From contig DMJL01000224.1 in assembly GCA_003451785.1 (NCBI GenBank), positions 5,799 to 14,121 on the forward strand: a stretch of DNA of 8,323 bases. The letters are read 5' to 3'. How positions within the stretch are numbered: position 1 is the first letter of the stretch; each line of letters opens with the position of its first letter. Source of the DNA: Bacteroidales bacterium (GTDB lineage: Bacteria > Bacteroidota > Bacteroidia > Bacteroidales > UBA7960). Below the pieces are notes generated by a model. The model made no database searches. It saw only the letters and a list, made by a program, of their open reading frames with translations, and was not told the DNA's origin. This document shows positions 1 through 5,548 of this stretch, one piece after another. The translations under genes were made by a program, and so were the position numbers.

Positions 1-255
1 CAGTTGGCTAATTCGGGGGTGAGGGTTATAGTGGCGGGTTTGGATATGGATTTCAAAGGAAAGCCTTTTGGGCCAATGCCGGCATTGCTTGCTATGGCAG
101 AGTATATCACCAAAGTGCATGCAATTTGTGTGCAATGTGGAAGCCTTGCCCACTACTCCCACCGTACTATATTGAGCGACAAGCTTGTGGTGCTGGGAGA
201 AACAGACTCATACGAACCACTGTGTAGGGTGTGCTATTGCAAGAAGGTTTTATAA
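1..255 (+). CDS. tdk: Thymidine kinase, C-terminal part (5' end outside window)
   Basis: This is the last 84 codons of a type II (TK1-like) thymidine kinase, which phosphorylates thymidine to dTMP with ATP in the cytoplasmic pyrimidine salvage pathway. The frame is open from the first base, so the true start lies to the left. Visible family features are the GLDMDFKGKPFGPMP segment (residues 13-27 of the fragment), which ends the core fold and leads into the lasso, and a zinc site made of two Cys pairs, C43/C46 (CVQC) and C75/C78 (CRVC). Between them lie the lasso-like stretch and the LGE-x-D-x-YEPL motif, whose backbone and Tyr contact the thymine base in known structures. The C-terminus is complete and ends soon after the second Cys pair, as is normal. 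It is convergent with the envelope cluster on the other strand. Confidence 0.96.
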   Translation, partial: QLANSGVRVIVAGLDMDFKGKPFGPMPALLAMAEYITKVHAICVQCGSLAHYSHRTILSDKLVVLGETDSYEPLCRVCYCKKVL

Positions 256-769
256 AAGTGCAGAACACAAGTATCAATATCTTGACCAAAAAAAAATTAG
301 AAAAACTTGCCTTTCCTGTTTTTCTTACAATGCCAGAGTTTGAATAATAAATTGACCAAGGATTACTACCTGTTCGTTTTCACAATATTCTCTGAAAAGT
401 ATATTATGGATAGTCCGTTTATGGACGATCTGTTGTTGATTAAAAAAAATGGACGGGCAGAATGCCTACTGAAATTTGAGAATGGGAGTTTATATCCCTT
501 CGTAATCGGTAATCATAGCCGCTAATTTAACATCTAATCCATTAGTTCAACAGTCGTTTAACCGCTATTGGCGCAAAGCATTATGCTAAGTTCGCTAAAA
601 GTTTTTCTTAGCCCTACTCGCTATTTTACCTTGCGCGCATTGCGGTAAAAAGCTCATCCTAAGGAGTTTAAATAGAATCTGATGGTAGAATTTAAAAAAA
701 TGTTACATAATATAAACATCGCAAAAAGCACGACAAACAATATAAATTAGCAATAAAGCGGCTCTCTCT
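256..769. other. Intergenic region between convergent genes; no convincing gene
   Basis: About 510 bp lie between the tdk stop and the end of the 236-aa barrel gene on the other strand. An open frame at 301-525 has no credible start: its first possible start is a TTG within A-rich sequence, and the in-frame ATGs at 406 and 421 leave under 40 codons. It resembles no family I know. The right half (about 570-660) is rich in inverted repeats, which are listed separately. Positions 660-760 are AT-rich with no structure that I can support. Confidence 0.6.
585..653. terminator. Two adjacent hairpins between convergent genes, possible bidirectional terminator
   Basis: The first hairpin pairs GCTAAG (585-590) with CTTAGC (607-612) across a 16-nt loop containing a T run. 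The second pairs GCTaTTTTACC (620-630, bulged A at 623) with GGTAAAAAGC (644-653) across a GC-rich 13-nt loop. Both lie between the ends of converging genes, where terminators are expected. Neither has a clean U tract directly after the stem on either strand, so the terminator role is inferred from position. A short perfect palindrome, AGCATtATGCT (577-587), overlaps the left edge. Confidence 0.3.
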
Positions 770-771
770 CT
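762..771. repeat. Short (CT)5 tract at the end of the envelope gene cluster
   Basis: Five CT units run into the stop codon of the 236-aa barrel gene, which is read on the opposite strand. The tract is short enough to be chance. It is noted because a much longer CT tract lies at the other end of the same gene cluster. Confidence 0.6.
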
Positions 772-1480
772 AAAAACTAAATCTCAATACAGGGGTTAAA
801 GTAAGTGCGGTAAAGCCATACAGGGTGAGAAATCCTTTGGTTCTAATGCCTATCTGGAAATAATAATTCACCGGGAAATAATAAGCCAAGGAGGCAGAAA
901 GCGCAAGCTGGTCGAGCCTTTGCTCCCAACTGATCAATGTAACTATAGGAGGACCATCGTTCCCTACCAATACATCCATCCTATTTGTTTGTTCAATAAA
1001 ATAGCTTAATCCTACTCCAAAATGCAACCTTGGAACAACTTCTTGCCCGAATTCAACACCAAAATGCTGATAAGTAAATTCATGTTTATAATTTTCAAAG
1101 GAAAAAATAACCCTATTTGATAAGGAGGGTCTGGCAATATTCAAGGCATCTCTGCTGTTGTGTTGCGAAAAAGTCAGTCCGATGTATCGGTTATCGTTTA
1201 ACTTAAACTGAAAATCGGCCTCAAAAACCTGCATGATTTTTGGAGAATTTCCCAGCCCGGTAGTGCTTAAGCCATGAGTTACACCAGGAATGTAAGGTAA
1301 GTCTGCTGCCCAAAAGTAACCCGGAAAGCGGTTGTATCCCAATCCGGCAGCAACAGAAAAACTGAACCGGTGGGCAATTGCATCCTGTGATTGCGCTAAA
1401 TGAGGAAATAAAAGGACAATTGATACCAAAAGTGATTTTTTTGCAGCAAAAAGAAAAAACTTACTGATTGTTTGTTTCAT
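770..1480 (-). CDS. Predicted outer-membrane beta-barrel protein, 236 aa
   Basis: I do not recognise a named family. The protein starts with a long signal peptide: a basic n-region up to K14-K15, a hydrophobic core at about 16-28, and a likely cleavage site AQS|Q after residue 31. The mature part alternates polar and hydrophobic or aromatic residues in stretches that fit membrane-spanning beta-strands (for example around FSFSVAAGLGY, FGVGLSYFIE and LALSASLAYYF). It ends in LTPVLRFSF, a terminal Phe as recognised by the Bam assembly machinery. Length and layout fit an 8- to 10-stranded barrel in the outer membrane. It is the last gene of the same-strand cluster, 57 bp after the preceding barrel, and shows no obvious sequence similarity to the duplicated pair. 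There is no Shine-Dalgarno sequence before the ATG, which is usual in Bacteroidota. The transported or bound partner is unknown. Confidence 0.8.
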   Translation of the reverse strand: MKQTISKFFLFAAKKSLLVSIVLLFPHLAQSQDAIAHRFSFSVAAGLGYNRFPGYFWAADLPYIPGVTHGLSTTGLGNSPKIMQVFEADFQFKLNDNRYIGLTFSQHNSRDALNIARPSLSNRVIFSFENYKHEFTYQHFGVEFGQEVVPRLHFGVGLSYFIEQTNRMDVLVGNDGPPIVTLISWEQRLDQLALSASLAYYFPVNYYFQIGIRTKGFLTLYGFTALTLTPVLRFSF

Positions 1481-1537
1481 AACATACAGTATTGGTTGTT
1501 GGTTTTTGTTATTGTGAAATGCGTACGATGTAAATTA

Positions 1538-2230
1538 TCAGAAGGCTCTTCCAAAAGTAATGGTGGCATTCCAATGGTTCGGTAGTACCGGCAAATCAAC
1601 CAGAGTCAACGCCCCATTTTCAGGCCATCTAATAAAATAGCCAGCTAAGTGTATACCAACAGAAAACTTGTTACCCAAGTTTCGCTTCAGCATTAAGCCG
1701 GGCATACTAAACCACCCATAATTTCGTCTTTGGTGAAATGCTGCTACATAATCAAAAGGCTCTACAGGTCTCATAGTAGTTAAAAAATGGATGGCAGACT
1801 CAGATGCAAAATAGCCCATGGCGAAATTAAATGTAAAGTACCAACGCGGATTATTGATAAATGCAAAATGCAACCGGGCACCAATCGAATGAACATATAC
1901 CTCCGTCCATTCTGAGGGCTTTTGCATACTTATATTGTCGCGTATATACTGGTCGAGTTTTACCTTATCAGCGAAAAAATCTGGAAAATTATTGCTTTGT
2001 GCGTATAGATAAAATGGTTCTATGGCAAAACTTCTTAAAAAGCGGTAATGATAACCTAAAGCAAGTGATAAATTTCTTCTTGTTGTATAAGCATCTGTAA
2101 AAAGAGGCATCCCAAAGGAAATATAGAAGGAATTTTTTGCACTTCTTTCGATTGGCTTGACGCTTGTAGTATCATTGGCAGCAGCAAAAAGGCAAAGCCC
2201 GCTAAACAAAAGGAATAAGAGTAGTTTCAT
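1538..2230 (-). CDS. Predicted outer-membrane beta-barrel protein, downstream copy of a tandem pair
   Basis: This 230-aa protein of unknown role is a paralogue of the gene just upstream. The start at 2230 (MKLLLFLLFSG) is chosen because it matches the paralogue's N-terminus; an in-frame ATG nine bases earlier (2239) would add MNH. The signal peptide has a probable cleavage after AAA at about residue 18. The Cys at residue 13 is preceded by Leu rather than Gly, Ala or Ser, so it is not a lipobox. Blocks shared with the paralogue include RFLRS-x-AIEPFYLYAQ, GARLHFAFINNP, WYFTFNFAMGYF, the FHQRRNYGWF segment, MPGLMLKRNLGN and the terminal TFGRAF, whose last Phe suits Bam-dependent insertion. The copies differ most just after the signal peptide and in segments that look like loops, for example ENGALTLVDLPVLP near the C-terminus. 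It ends with a double stop, TGATAA, as does its paralogue. Confidence 0.82.
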   Translation of the reverse strand: MKLLLFLLFSGLCLFAAANDTTSVKPIERSAKNSFYISFGMPLFTDAYTTRRNLSLALGYHYRFLRSFAIEPFYLYAQSNNFPDFFADKVKLDQYIRDNISMQKPSEWTEVYVHSIGARLHFAFINNPRWYFTFNFAMGYFASESAIHFLTTMRPVEPFDYVAAFHQRRNYGWFSMPGLMLKRNLGNKFSVGIHLAGYFIRWPENGALTLVDLPVLPNHWNATITFGRAF

Positions 2231-2251
2231 GTGGTTCATAAGTTTTTAGAA

Positions 2252-2291
2252 GTCGGGAAGTTTAATCCATTGTGGTATAAAACTCCCCGAC
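2252..2291 (-). promoter_or_regulatory. Intercistronic stem-loop between the duplicated barrel genes
   Basis: GTCGGGAAGTTT (2252-2263) pairs with AAACTCCCCGAC (2280-2291) as a 12-bp stem. Its one mismatch becomes a G-U wobble in RNA from the - strand. The loop is 16 nt (AATCCATTGTGGTATA). It lies after the stop of the upstream barrel and before the start of the downstream one. No strong U tract follows, so it could be a weak terminator, an mRNA-stabilising structure or a leader element. A homologous structure sits at 3011-3058. Confidence 0.55.
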
Positions 2292-2302
2292 CGCGTAAAT
2301 TA

Positions 2303-2992
2303 TCAGAAGGCCCTCCCAAAAGTAATACTGGTATTCCAATGGTTCGGAAATACAGGCTTATCTTTTGGGAACCAGATATCCCTAGTGTCTATGAAAAAAT
2401 AACCGGTCAAGTGGATTCCAAGCGAAAACCTGTTGCCTAGATTCCGCTTCAACATCAAGCCGGGCATGGTAAACCATCCATAGTTTCGCCTTTGGTGAAA
2501 TGTTGCTACATAATTAAAAGGATAAGCATGAACCACAGAAGTGAGAGAGTGGGTGGCTGACTCAGACTCAAAATACCCCATGGCAAAATTAAAGGTGAAG
2601 TACCATTGCGGATTATTGATAAAGGCGAAATGCAACCGGGCACCGAACGAATGGAGATAAATCTCTTCCCATTGTGGTCTCTTACTCATACTTAAATTAT
2701 CCCGGATATACCGGTCGAGTTTTACCATATCGTTGAAGAAATCGGGAAAACTATTGTTTTGCGCATACAGGTAAAATGGTTCTATTGCAAGACTTCTCAA
2801 AAACCTGTATTGAAAACCCAATGATAATGAAAATGTTCTTTTCCAGCTATATGCATCTACAAATGTGGGTATTCCAGCAGAAATGGAAAAAAGGCTTCTT
2901 TCGGGTTTCATTATTGACTGTGTTTCCGGTACATCCTGTGACGCAACAAGCAGGCTGAATCCGCTAAACAAAAGTGTTAAGAGTAGTTTCAT
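2303..2992 (-). CDS. Predicted outer-membrane beta-barrel protein, upstream copy of a tandem pair
   Basis: This 229-aa protein is a paralogue of the next gene downstream, about two thirds identical by eye. The signal peptide MKLLLTLLFSGFSLLVAS is probably cleaved before Q19. Conserved blocks follow in the same order as in its partner: the RFLRSLAIEPFYLYAQ strand region, the DFF-x-D-x-VKLD-x-YIRDN segment, GARLHFAFINNP, WYFTFNFAMGYF, FHQRRNYGWF, MPGLMLKRNLGN and the C-terminal TFGRAF. The alternating pattern and terminal Phe indicate an outer-membrane barrel of about 8 to 10 strands. The last predicted loop (DTRDIWFPKDKP) is quite different from its partner's, as is the region after SESA-x-H. 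It follows the lipoprotein gene by 72 bp, exactly the gap between the two paralogues, consistent with duplication of gene plus leader. No specific ligand or function can be named. Confidence 0.82.
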   Translation of the reverse strand: MKLLLTLLFSGFSLLVASQDVPETQSIMKPERSLFSISAGIPTFVDAYSWKRTFSLSLGFQYRFLRSLAIEPFYLYAQNNSFPDFFNDMVKLDRYIRDNLSMSKRPQWEEIYLHSFGARLHFAFINNPQWYFTFNFAMGYFESESATHSLTSVVHAYPFNYVATFHQRRNYGWFTMPGLMLKRNLGNRFSLGIHLTGYFFIDTRDIWFPKDKPVFPNHWNTSITFGRAF

Positions 2993-3010
2993 GTTTAAGT
3001 TGTGATTTTA

Positions 3011-3058
3011 AGCGGCCGGAAAGATTTATCCAATGTGGTATAAAGCCTCCCGACGGCT
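3011..3058 (-). promoter_or_regulatory. Intercistronic stem-loop between lipoprotein and first barrel gene
   Basis: The arms 3011-3027 and 3042-3058 pair imperfectly: 12 of 17 positions are Watson-Crick, and several of the rest can be G-U in - strand RNA. The loop is 14 nt (ATCCAATGTGGTAT). Loop and right arm match the structure at 2252-2291 closely, with the loop differing at essentially one base, while the left arm has changed in step enough to keep a hairpin. It lies just after the lipoprotein stop, so a terminator or processing role is possible. Confidence 0.45.
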
Positions 3059-3064
3059 GGATGA

Positions 3065-4477
3065 TTAATTAGTAGTAACTAAACTCGTGTGCCAGTGCTG
3101 GAAGATATAGCTAACAATACCTATACTTTTAACATTAAACGGAACACCATTAATTAATTTATATTCTCCGGTTGGTTCCGCCCCAACATTTGTTAAAAAC
3201 ACCTGCCTTCTTTCCAAATTAGAAATAGCCCTGAACCTTGATCGACCCTCTTTAATATTTATTGTCCCTGAGAGTGTTGCATTAACATTCGGGACCCAAT
3301 TCCCTGCTGTATCTCTCTTTAATCCGACTTTAAATCCTGCTGTTACAGATGCTGAAGTTGATATATCATGATTTGAAAAAACTATGAGGGAGTGCCTATT
3401 TTCAAACATTTTCCATTCAGCATCAAAGTCGCCATCCATTGCGAACCACCTAAGCTCTTTTATATTAATTTGACGCATTCTGACTGCGCCTACAGTATGG
3501 TCAAAGCCCGGAGCAGTAAGTTGACCATTTGGTGCAATGACCACTGTCCCTTTTCCTCCAGCTCTCCAAAAAGTTAGTTTCTGATGACTTGCCAGAAATC
3601 CCATCCACTTGGTGTTGTTAACTCTTATCCATGGGATACGGGTGGTAATCAAATCTCTATCATCAGTCATTTGAGCATGGTGAAAATTGTGGGTTATAAG
3701 CCTTGGAACATTTGGGAATACAGGAGGTGTACTAATAATTTTAGCCATTTCCTCGGCGGTATATCCAGTTAGGTAAGTAAAATCGCACGGTTGACCAGGA
3801 ATATCGCAGGGGTCAATTGGAATTACTCCAAATACCGGGTTCTCAAAAGTGAAATCGTTGTTTATTTCATTAATTACTGTGAATCCATCCCTTCCTGTTT
3901 CAAATAACAAGGCATCATTGGTTGTTGCCCCGGTCATGGGGTCGTATGAGACATAAAAGGTTTGCAAGGGTATGCTATGATCCATTATGTGTGAGTATGG
4001 GAAGTAAATCTGAAATCCTGTACCTTCCAAGACTTGTGCAAATAAGTCAGGATCAGCAGCGTTAAAACTTTTCAACTTCGCAGATTCTGAAACCCGGTTC
4101 TCCAATTCTCTTTTTAGTGAAGGGTAATTGTGTTTGTTGGCATTAAACTCTTCAGAAACAGCTTGTTTAAAGAACATGGTACGGGTCTGTTTCATTTTGT
4201 TAGGTTCAGCCAAGAAATCAACCTCATTTTCCCTAAGGTTGCGAGTGCTTCCCATCATATAAGAAATACTCACCAGTTCATTAAATTCATCAACTTCGGC
4301 CATTGCGCCGAGTACTTCGTTTTTTACATTTGGGTCGGTCATAGCATTGCCCACAAGCAATGCTATTTCTCTGATTAGCTCCTTTTCTTGTGGTGCTTTC
4401 GCGATAGGATCAATAGATTCCTTTGAGCAACCTATTAAACTTACAACAAATAAAAGCAATATTGCAATTTTTTTCAT
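3065..4477 (-). CDS. Predicted lipoprotein of unknown function, 470 aa
   Basis: The N-terminus is a clear lipoprotein signal: MKK, a hydrophobic core, then the lipobox LIGC with the lipidated Cys at residue 17. The following SKESID contains acidic residues, as in Bacteroidota lipoproteins sent to the outer membrane or surface, but it is not a strong surface-export signal. Residues 30-130 look helical and charged. From about 155 the protein becomes strand-rich. The FQIYFPYSH segment (155-163) and FENPVFGVIPID (211-222) recall, from memory, a broad group of uncharacterised Bacteroidota lipoproteins that have an FPYS motif followed by a D-Y-A-x-x-NPV-like segment. Cys 224 and Cys 231 flank DIPGQP and could form a disulfide in the periplasm or outside. 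The C-terminal half (280-470) has no recognised catalytic motif. It is the first gene of the same-strand cluster with three barrels, so a role at the outer membrane is inferred from context. Confidence 0.8.
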   Translation of the reverse strand: MKKIAILLLFVVSLIGCSKESIDPIAKAPQEKELIREIALLVGNAMTDPNVKNEVLGAMAEVDEFNELVSISYMMGSTRNLRENEVDFLAEPNKMKQTRTMFFKQAVSEEFNANKHNYPSLKRELENRVSESAKLKSFNAADPDLFAQVLEGTGFQIYFPYSHIMDHSIPLQTFYVSYDPMTGATTNDALLFETGRDGFTVINEINNDFTFENPVFGVIPIDPCDIPGQPCDFTYLTGYTAEEMAKIISTPPVFPNVPRLITHNFHHAQMTDDRDLITTRIPWIRVNNTKWMGFLASHQKLTFWRAGGKGTVVIAPNGQLTAPGFDHTVGAVRMRQINIKELRWFAMDGDFDAEWKMFENRHSLIVFSNHDISTSASVTAGFKVGLKRDTAGNWVPNVNATLSGTINIKEGRSRFRAISNLERRQVFLTNVGAEPTGEYKLINGVPFNVKSIGIVSYIFQHWHTSLVTTN

Positions 4478-4530
4478 CGGTAAAACTTATTTAAAAATTA
4501 AACTTGGATAACTTGAATTTTCTCATATTA

Positions 4531-4559
4531 GAAAAATAGATCAATAGATCAAAATCAAA
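4531..4559 (-). promoter_or_regulatory. Candidate Bacteroidota-type promoter for the lipoprotein cluster
   Basis: On the - strand, TTTG (4559-4556) is followed after 17 bases by TATTTTTC (4538-4531). The Bacteroidota sigma-A consensus is TTTG, about 19 bases, then TAnnTTTG, so this is one base off in the -7 box and slightly short in the spacer. It lies about 55 bases before the lipoprotein ATG. A direct repeat AATAGATC-AATAGATC (4535-4550) overlaps the spacer and could be a regulator site or chance. Confidence 0.25.
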
Positions 4560-4598
4560 TAAATTTACTGGGTAATCCTTGTTTAGTCTTATGGCGGC

Positions 4599-4651
4599 TC
4601 ATCCCATACCGGTACTTTGTGCCTGAAAAATAATGCGACCCGTTGGGATGA
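4599..4651. repeat. Inverted repeat, REP-like
   Basis: TCATCCCA (4599-4606) and TGGGATGA (4644-4651) are perfect inverted repeats separated by 37 bases. The spacer contains the palindrome ACCGGT (4609-4614), and a small CCC-GTT-GGG hairpin overlaps the right arm. That small hairpin has the same three-base loop as the strong palindrome at 5234-5256. It may be a member of a dispersed intergenic repeat family. Confidence 0.45.
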
Positions 4652-4681
4652 AAAAATGTAATTGGGAAGTTTATAGCAAGT

Positions 4682-4719
<38 letters not shown>

Positions 4720-4984
4720 GGAATTAAGGCTTTTGGAGATACAGATATTTCTGCTTCTGTAAAGATTTGTATGAAAATTCAACATCCAATTCATTGCACA
4801 GGGTTATTTGTAATTTCGAGCAACCACCAATACAAGAGCCAAAATGGAACTGAACAATTAAGCGCTTTTTGTGAAAGAAACTTCCGCTGTTAAAACTATA
4901 ACAATTATTTTAAGGTTTTACACATAGTTGTAATTTTTTTTTGAAATTGCAATATGTTCATTATGTTTAGTTTAATAAGGTTTG

Positions 4985-5001
4985 AAACCGTGGTGCGGTT
5001 T
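4985..5001. repeat. Small hairpin at the left edge of the palindrome-rich region
   Basis: AAACCG (4985-4990) pairs with CGGTTT (4996-5001) across a five-base loop. It is set apart from the main cluster by about 180 bp. A weaker, longer-range pair, AGCGGCA (5136-5142) with TGCCGCT (5169-5175), lies between them. Confidence 0.4.
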
Positions 5002-5179
5002 TATATTCAGGTTAAATTCAATGATTGATGGAAAAAGCATTGTGGTAATAAGCAAATTTCTGGTGTCTGTTTTAGTCTGATATAGCTTTGTATCCACTTG
5101 CAACATATTTTGCGGGTTTTGTTTGAAATTTCCTTAGCGGCAAGTAATCTGCTAATCCATTTCATCTCTGCCGCTTTGG

Positions 5180-5209
5180 AAAACCAACCCCAAAGGGGTT
5201 GAAGGTTTT
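5180..5209 (+). repeat. Cluster hairpin 1, possible terminator
   Basis: The inner stem AACCCC-AAA-GGGGTT (5186-5200) is extended by AAAACC (5180-5185) pairing with GGTTTT (5204-5209) across a small bulge. It ends in a run of five T on the + strand, so it has the look of an intrinsic terminator there, although no + strand gene precedes it. Confidence 0.6.
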
Positions 5210-5233
5210 TAGAAAACGAAATACCCAAACCAA

Positions 5234-5256
5234 CTACGCCCCCGTTGGGGGCGTAG
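5234..5256. repeat. Cluster hairpin 2, perfect 10-bp GC-rich stem
   Basis: CTACGCCCCC and GGGGGCGTAG pair perfectly around the three-base loop GTT. It is the most GC-rich compact hairpin of the cluster. Confidence 0.8.
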
Positions 5257-5290
5257 AATTGGGCTGCGCGATTTGGTGCTACAAACCTGC

Positions 5291-5305
5291 GACCCTTTCA
5301 GGGTC
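5291..5305. repeat. Cluster hairpin 3
   Basis: GACCCT-TTC-AGGGTC is a perfect 6-bp stem with a three-base loop, followed by six A on the + strand. On the - strand those bases are T and precede the stem. Confidence 0.65.
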
Positions 5306-5311
5306 AAAAAA

Positions 5312-5346
5312 TATGTTTGGCGGAATTGCAAATTTCGCCAAACATA
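5312..5346. repeat. Cluster hairpin 4, 16-bp stem
   Basis: The arms 5312-5327 and 5331-5346 pair along 16 positions with one G-T wobble, around the loop GCA. The core of the stem is TATGTTTGGCG / CGCCAAACATA. It is AT-richer than its neighbours. Confidence 0.8.
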
Positions 5347-5357
5347 AGCTCTATACC

Positions 5358-5370
5358 ACCCCTACGGGGT
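5358..5370. repeat. Cluster hairpin 5
   Basis: ACCCC-TAC-GGGGT is a 5-bp stem with a three-base loop. It has the same C-run/G-run design as hairpins 1 and 2. Confidence 0.55.
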
Positions 5371-5381
5371 TTAAAAAATCA

Positions 5382-5420
5382 TTCATTAACCCCGACCTTT
5401 AGGTCGGGGGAAGCAATGAA
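5382..5420. repeat. Cluster hairpin 6, two-part stem
   Basis: The inner stem CCCCGACC (5390-5397) / GGTCGGGG (5402-5409) closes a four-base TTTA loop. An outer stem, TTCATT (5382-5387) / AATGAA (5415-5420), is separated from it by a small internal loop. Confidence 0.7.
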
Positions 5421-5438
5421 AAAAGACAAAAGAGCTTC

Positions 5439-5482
5439 CAAAACCAATAGCCCACGGTTAAAATCGTGGGCTATTGGTTTTG
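5439..5482 (-). terminator. Strong palindrome, likely pgi transcription terminator
   Basis: The arms 5439-5459 and 5462-5482 pair along 21 positions with one wobble; the core is CCAATAGCCCACG / CGTGGGCTATTGG. On the - strand, the direction of pgi, the stem is followed within about ten bases by T-rich sequence (CTTTTGTCTTTTTTC). On the + strand the stem itself ends in TTTT. It is the strongest hairpin in the window and the best candidate for ending pgi transcription, 67 bp after the stop codon. Confidence 0.6.
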
Positions 5483-5485
5483 ATT

Positions 5486-5508
5486 GGCCGGCTGCACAAC
5501 CGCCGGCC
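5486..5508. repeat. Cluster hairpin 8, nearest to pgi
   Basis: GGCCGGC (5486-5492) and GCCGGCC (5502-5508) form a perfect 7-bp GC stem around nine bases. It lies 40 bp after the pgi stop and three bases from the strong palindrome, and may add to termination or protect the mRNA end. Confidence 0.6.
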
Positions 5509-5548
5509 TGTAGAGTTGAAATTTCCTGAAAATTGGCCAATGCTACTT

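Larger units (their letters stand above)
1530..3054. repeat. Head-to-tail duplication of a ~760-bp gene-plus-leader unit
   Basis: The two units, 1530-2291 and 2295-3054, lie almost directly against each other. Shared DNA starts before the stop codons (GTAAATTATCAGAAGG on the + strand in both), covers the whole barrel gene and continues through the leader stem-loop to a common CCGAC edge. Only about three bases separate the units. The extent of divergence shows that the duplication is not recent, and the leader has been kept together with the gene. Confidence 0.75.
5180..5508. repeat. Cluster of eight different hairpins (REP-like palindrome array)
   Basis: Eight inverted repeats follow one another in 329 bp with centres 31 to 61 bases apart. 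All have different stems. Five have three-base loops (AAA, GTT, TTC, GCA, TAC), and several have C-run/G-run stems of the form CCCC-nnn-GGGG. This resembles the intergenic REP-type palindromes seen in Bacteroidota, which in other bacteria are mobilised by RAYT tyrosine transposases. No transposase gene is present here. The cluster lies beyond the 3' end of pgi, and its right end probably serves as the pgi terminator. Confidence 0.75.

Noticed and set aside
301..525. Open frame on the + strand after tdk, about 72 codons with a protein-like composition
   Set aside because: It has no credible start codon, no ribosome-binding context and no recognisable family. The in-frame ATGs leave under 40 codons. 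It could be an eroded gene remnant, but I cannot support that.
2163..2230. Lipoprotein signal in the downstream barrel paralogue because of an early Cys
   Set aside because: Leu precedes the Cys, which breaks the lipobox, and the paralogue has Ser at that place. A normal signal peptide with later cleavage fits better.
5007..5228. 73-codon - strand open frame left of the array, with possible decayed coding sequence
   Set aside because: It overlaps the first hairpin and resembles no family that I know. I considered a degraded transposase but saw no catalytic motif.
5180..5508. CRISPR array or integron attC array
   Set aside because: The hairpins differ from one another, so there are no direct repeats with unique spacers. 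There are no attC core sites, no integrase and no gene cassettes.
5199..5529. Overlapping + strand open frames through the hairpin array
   Set aside because: They are translations of palindromic DNA and overlap each other in different frames. Such frames are typical false calls in repeat regions.
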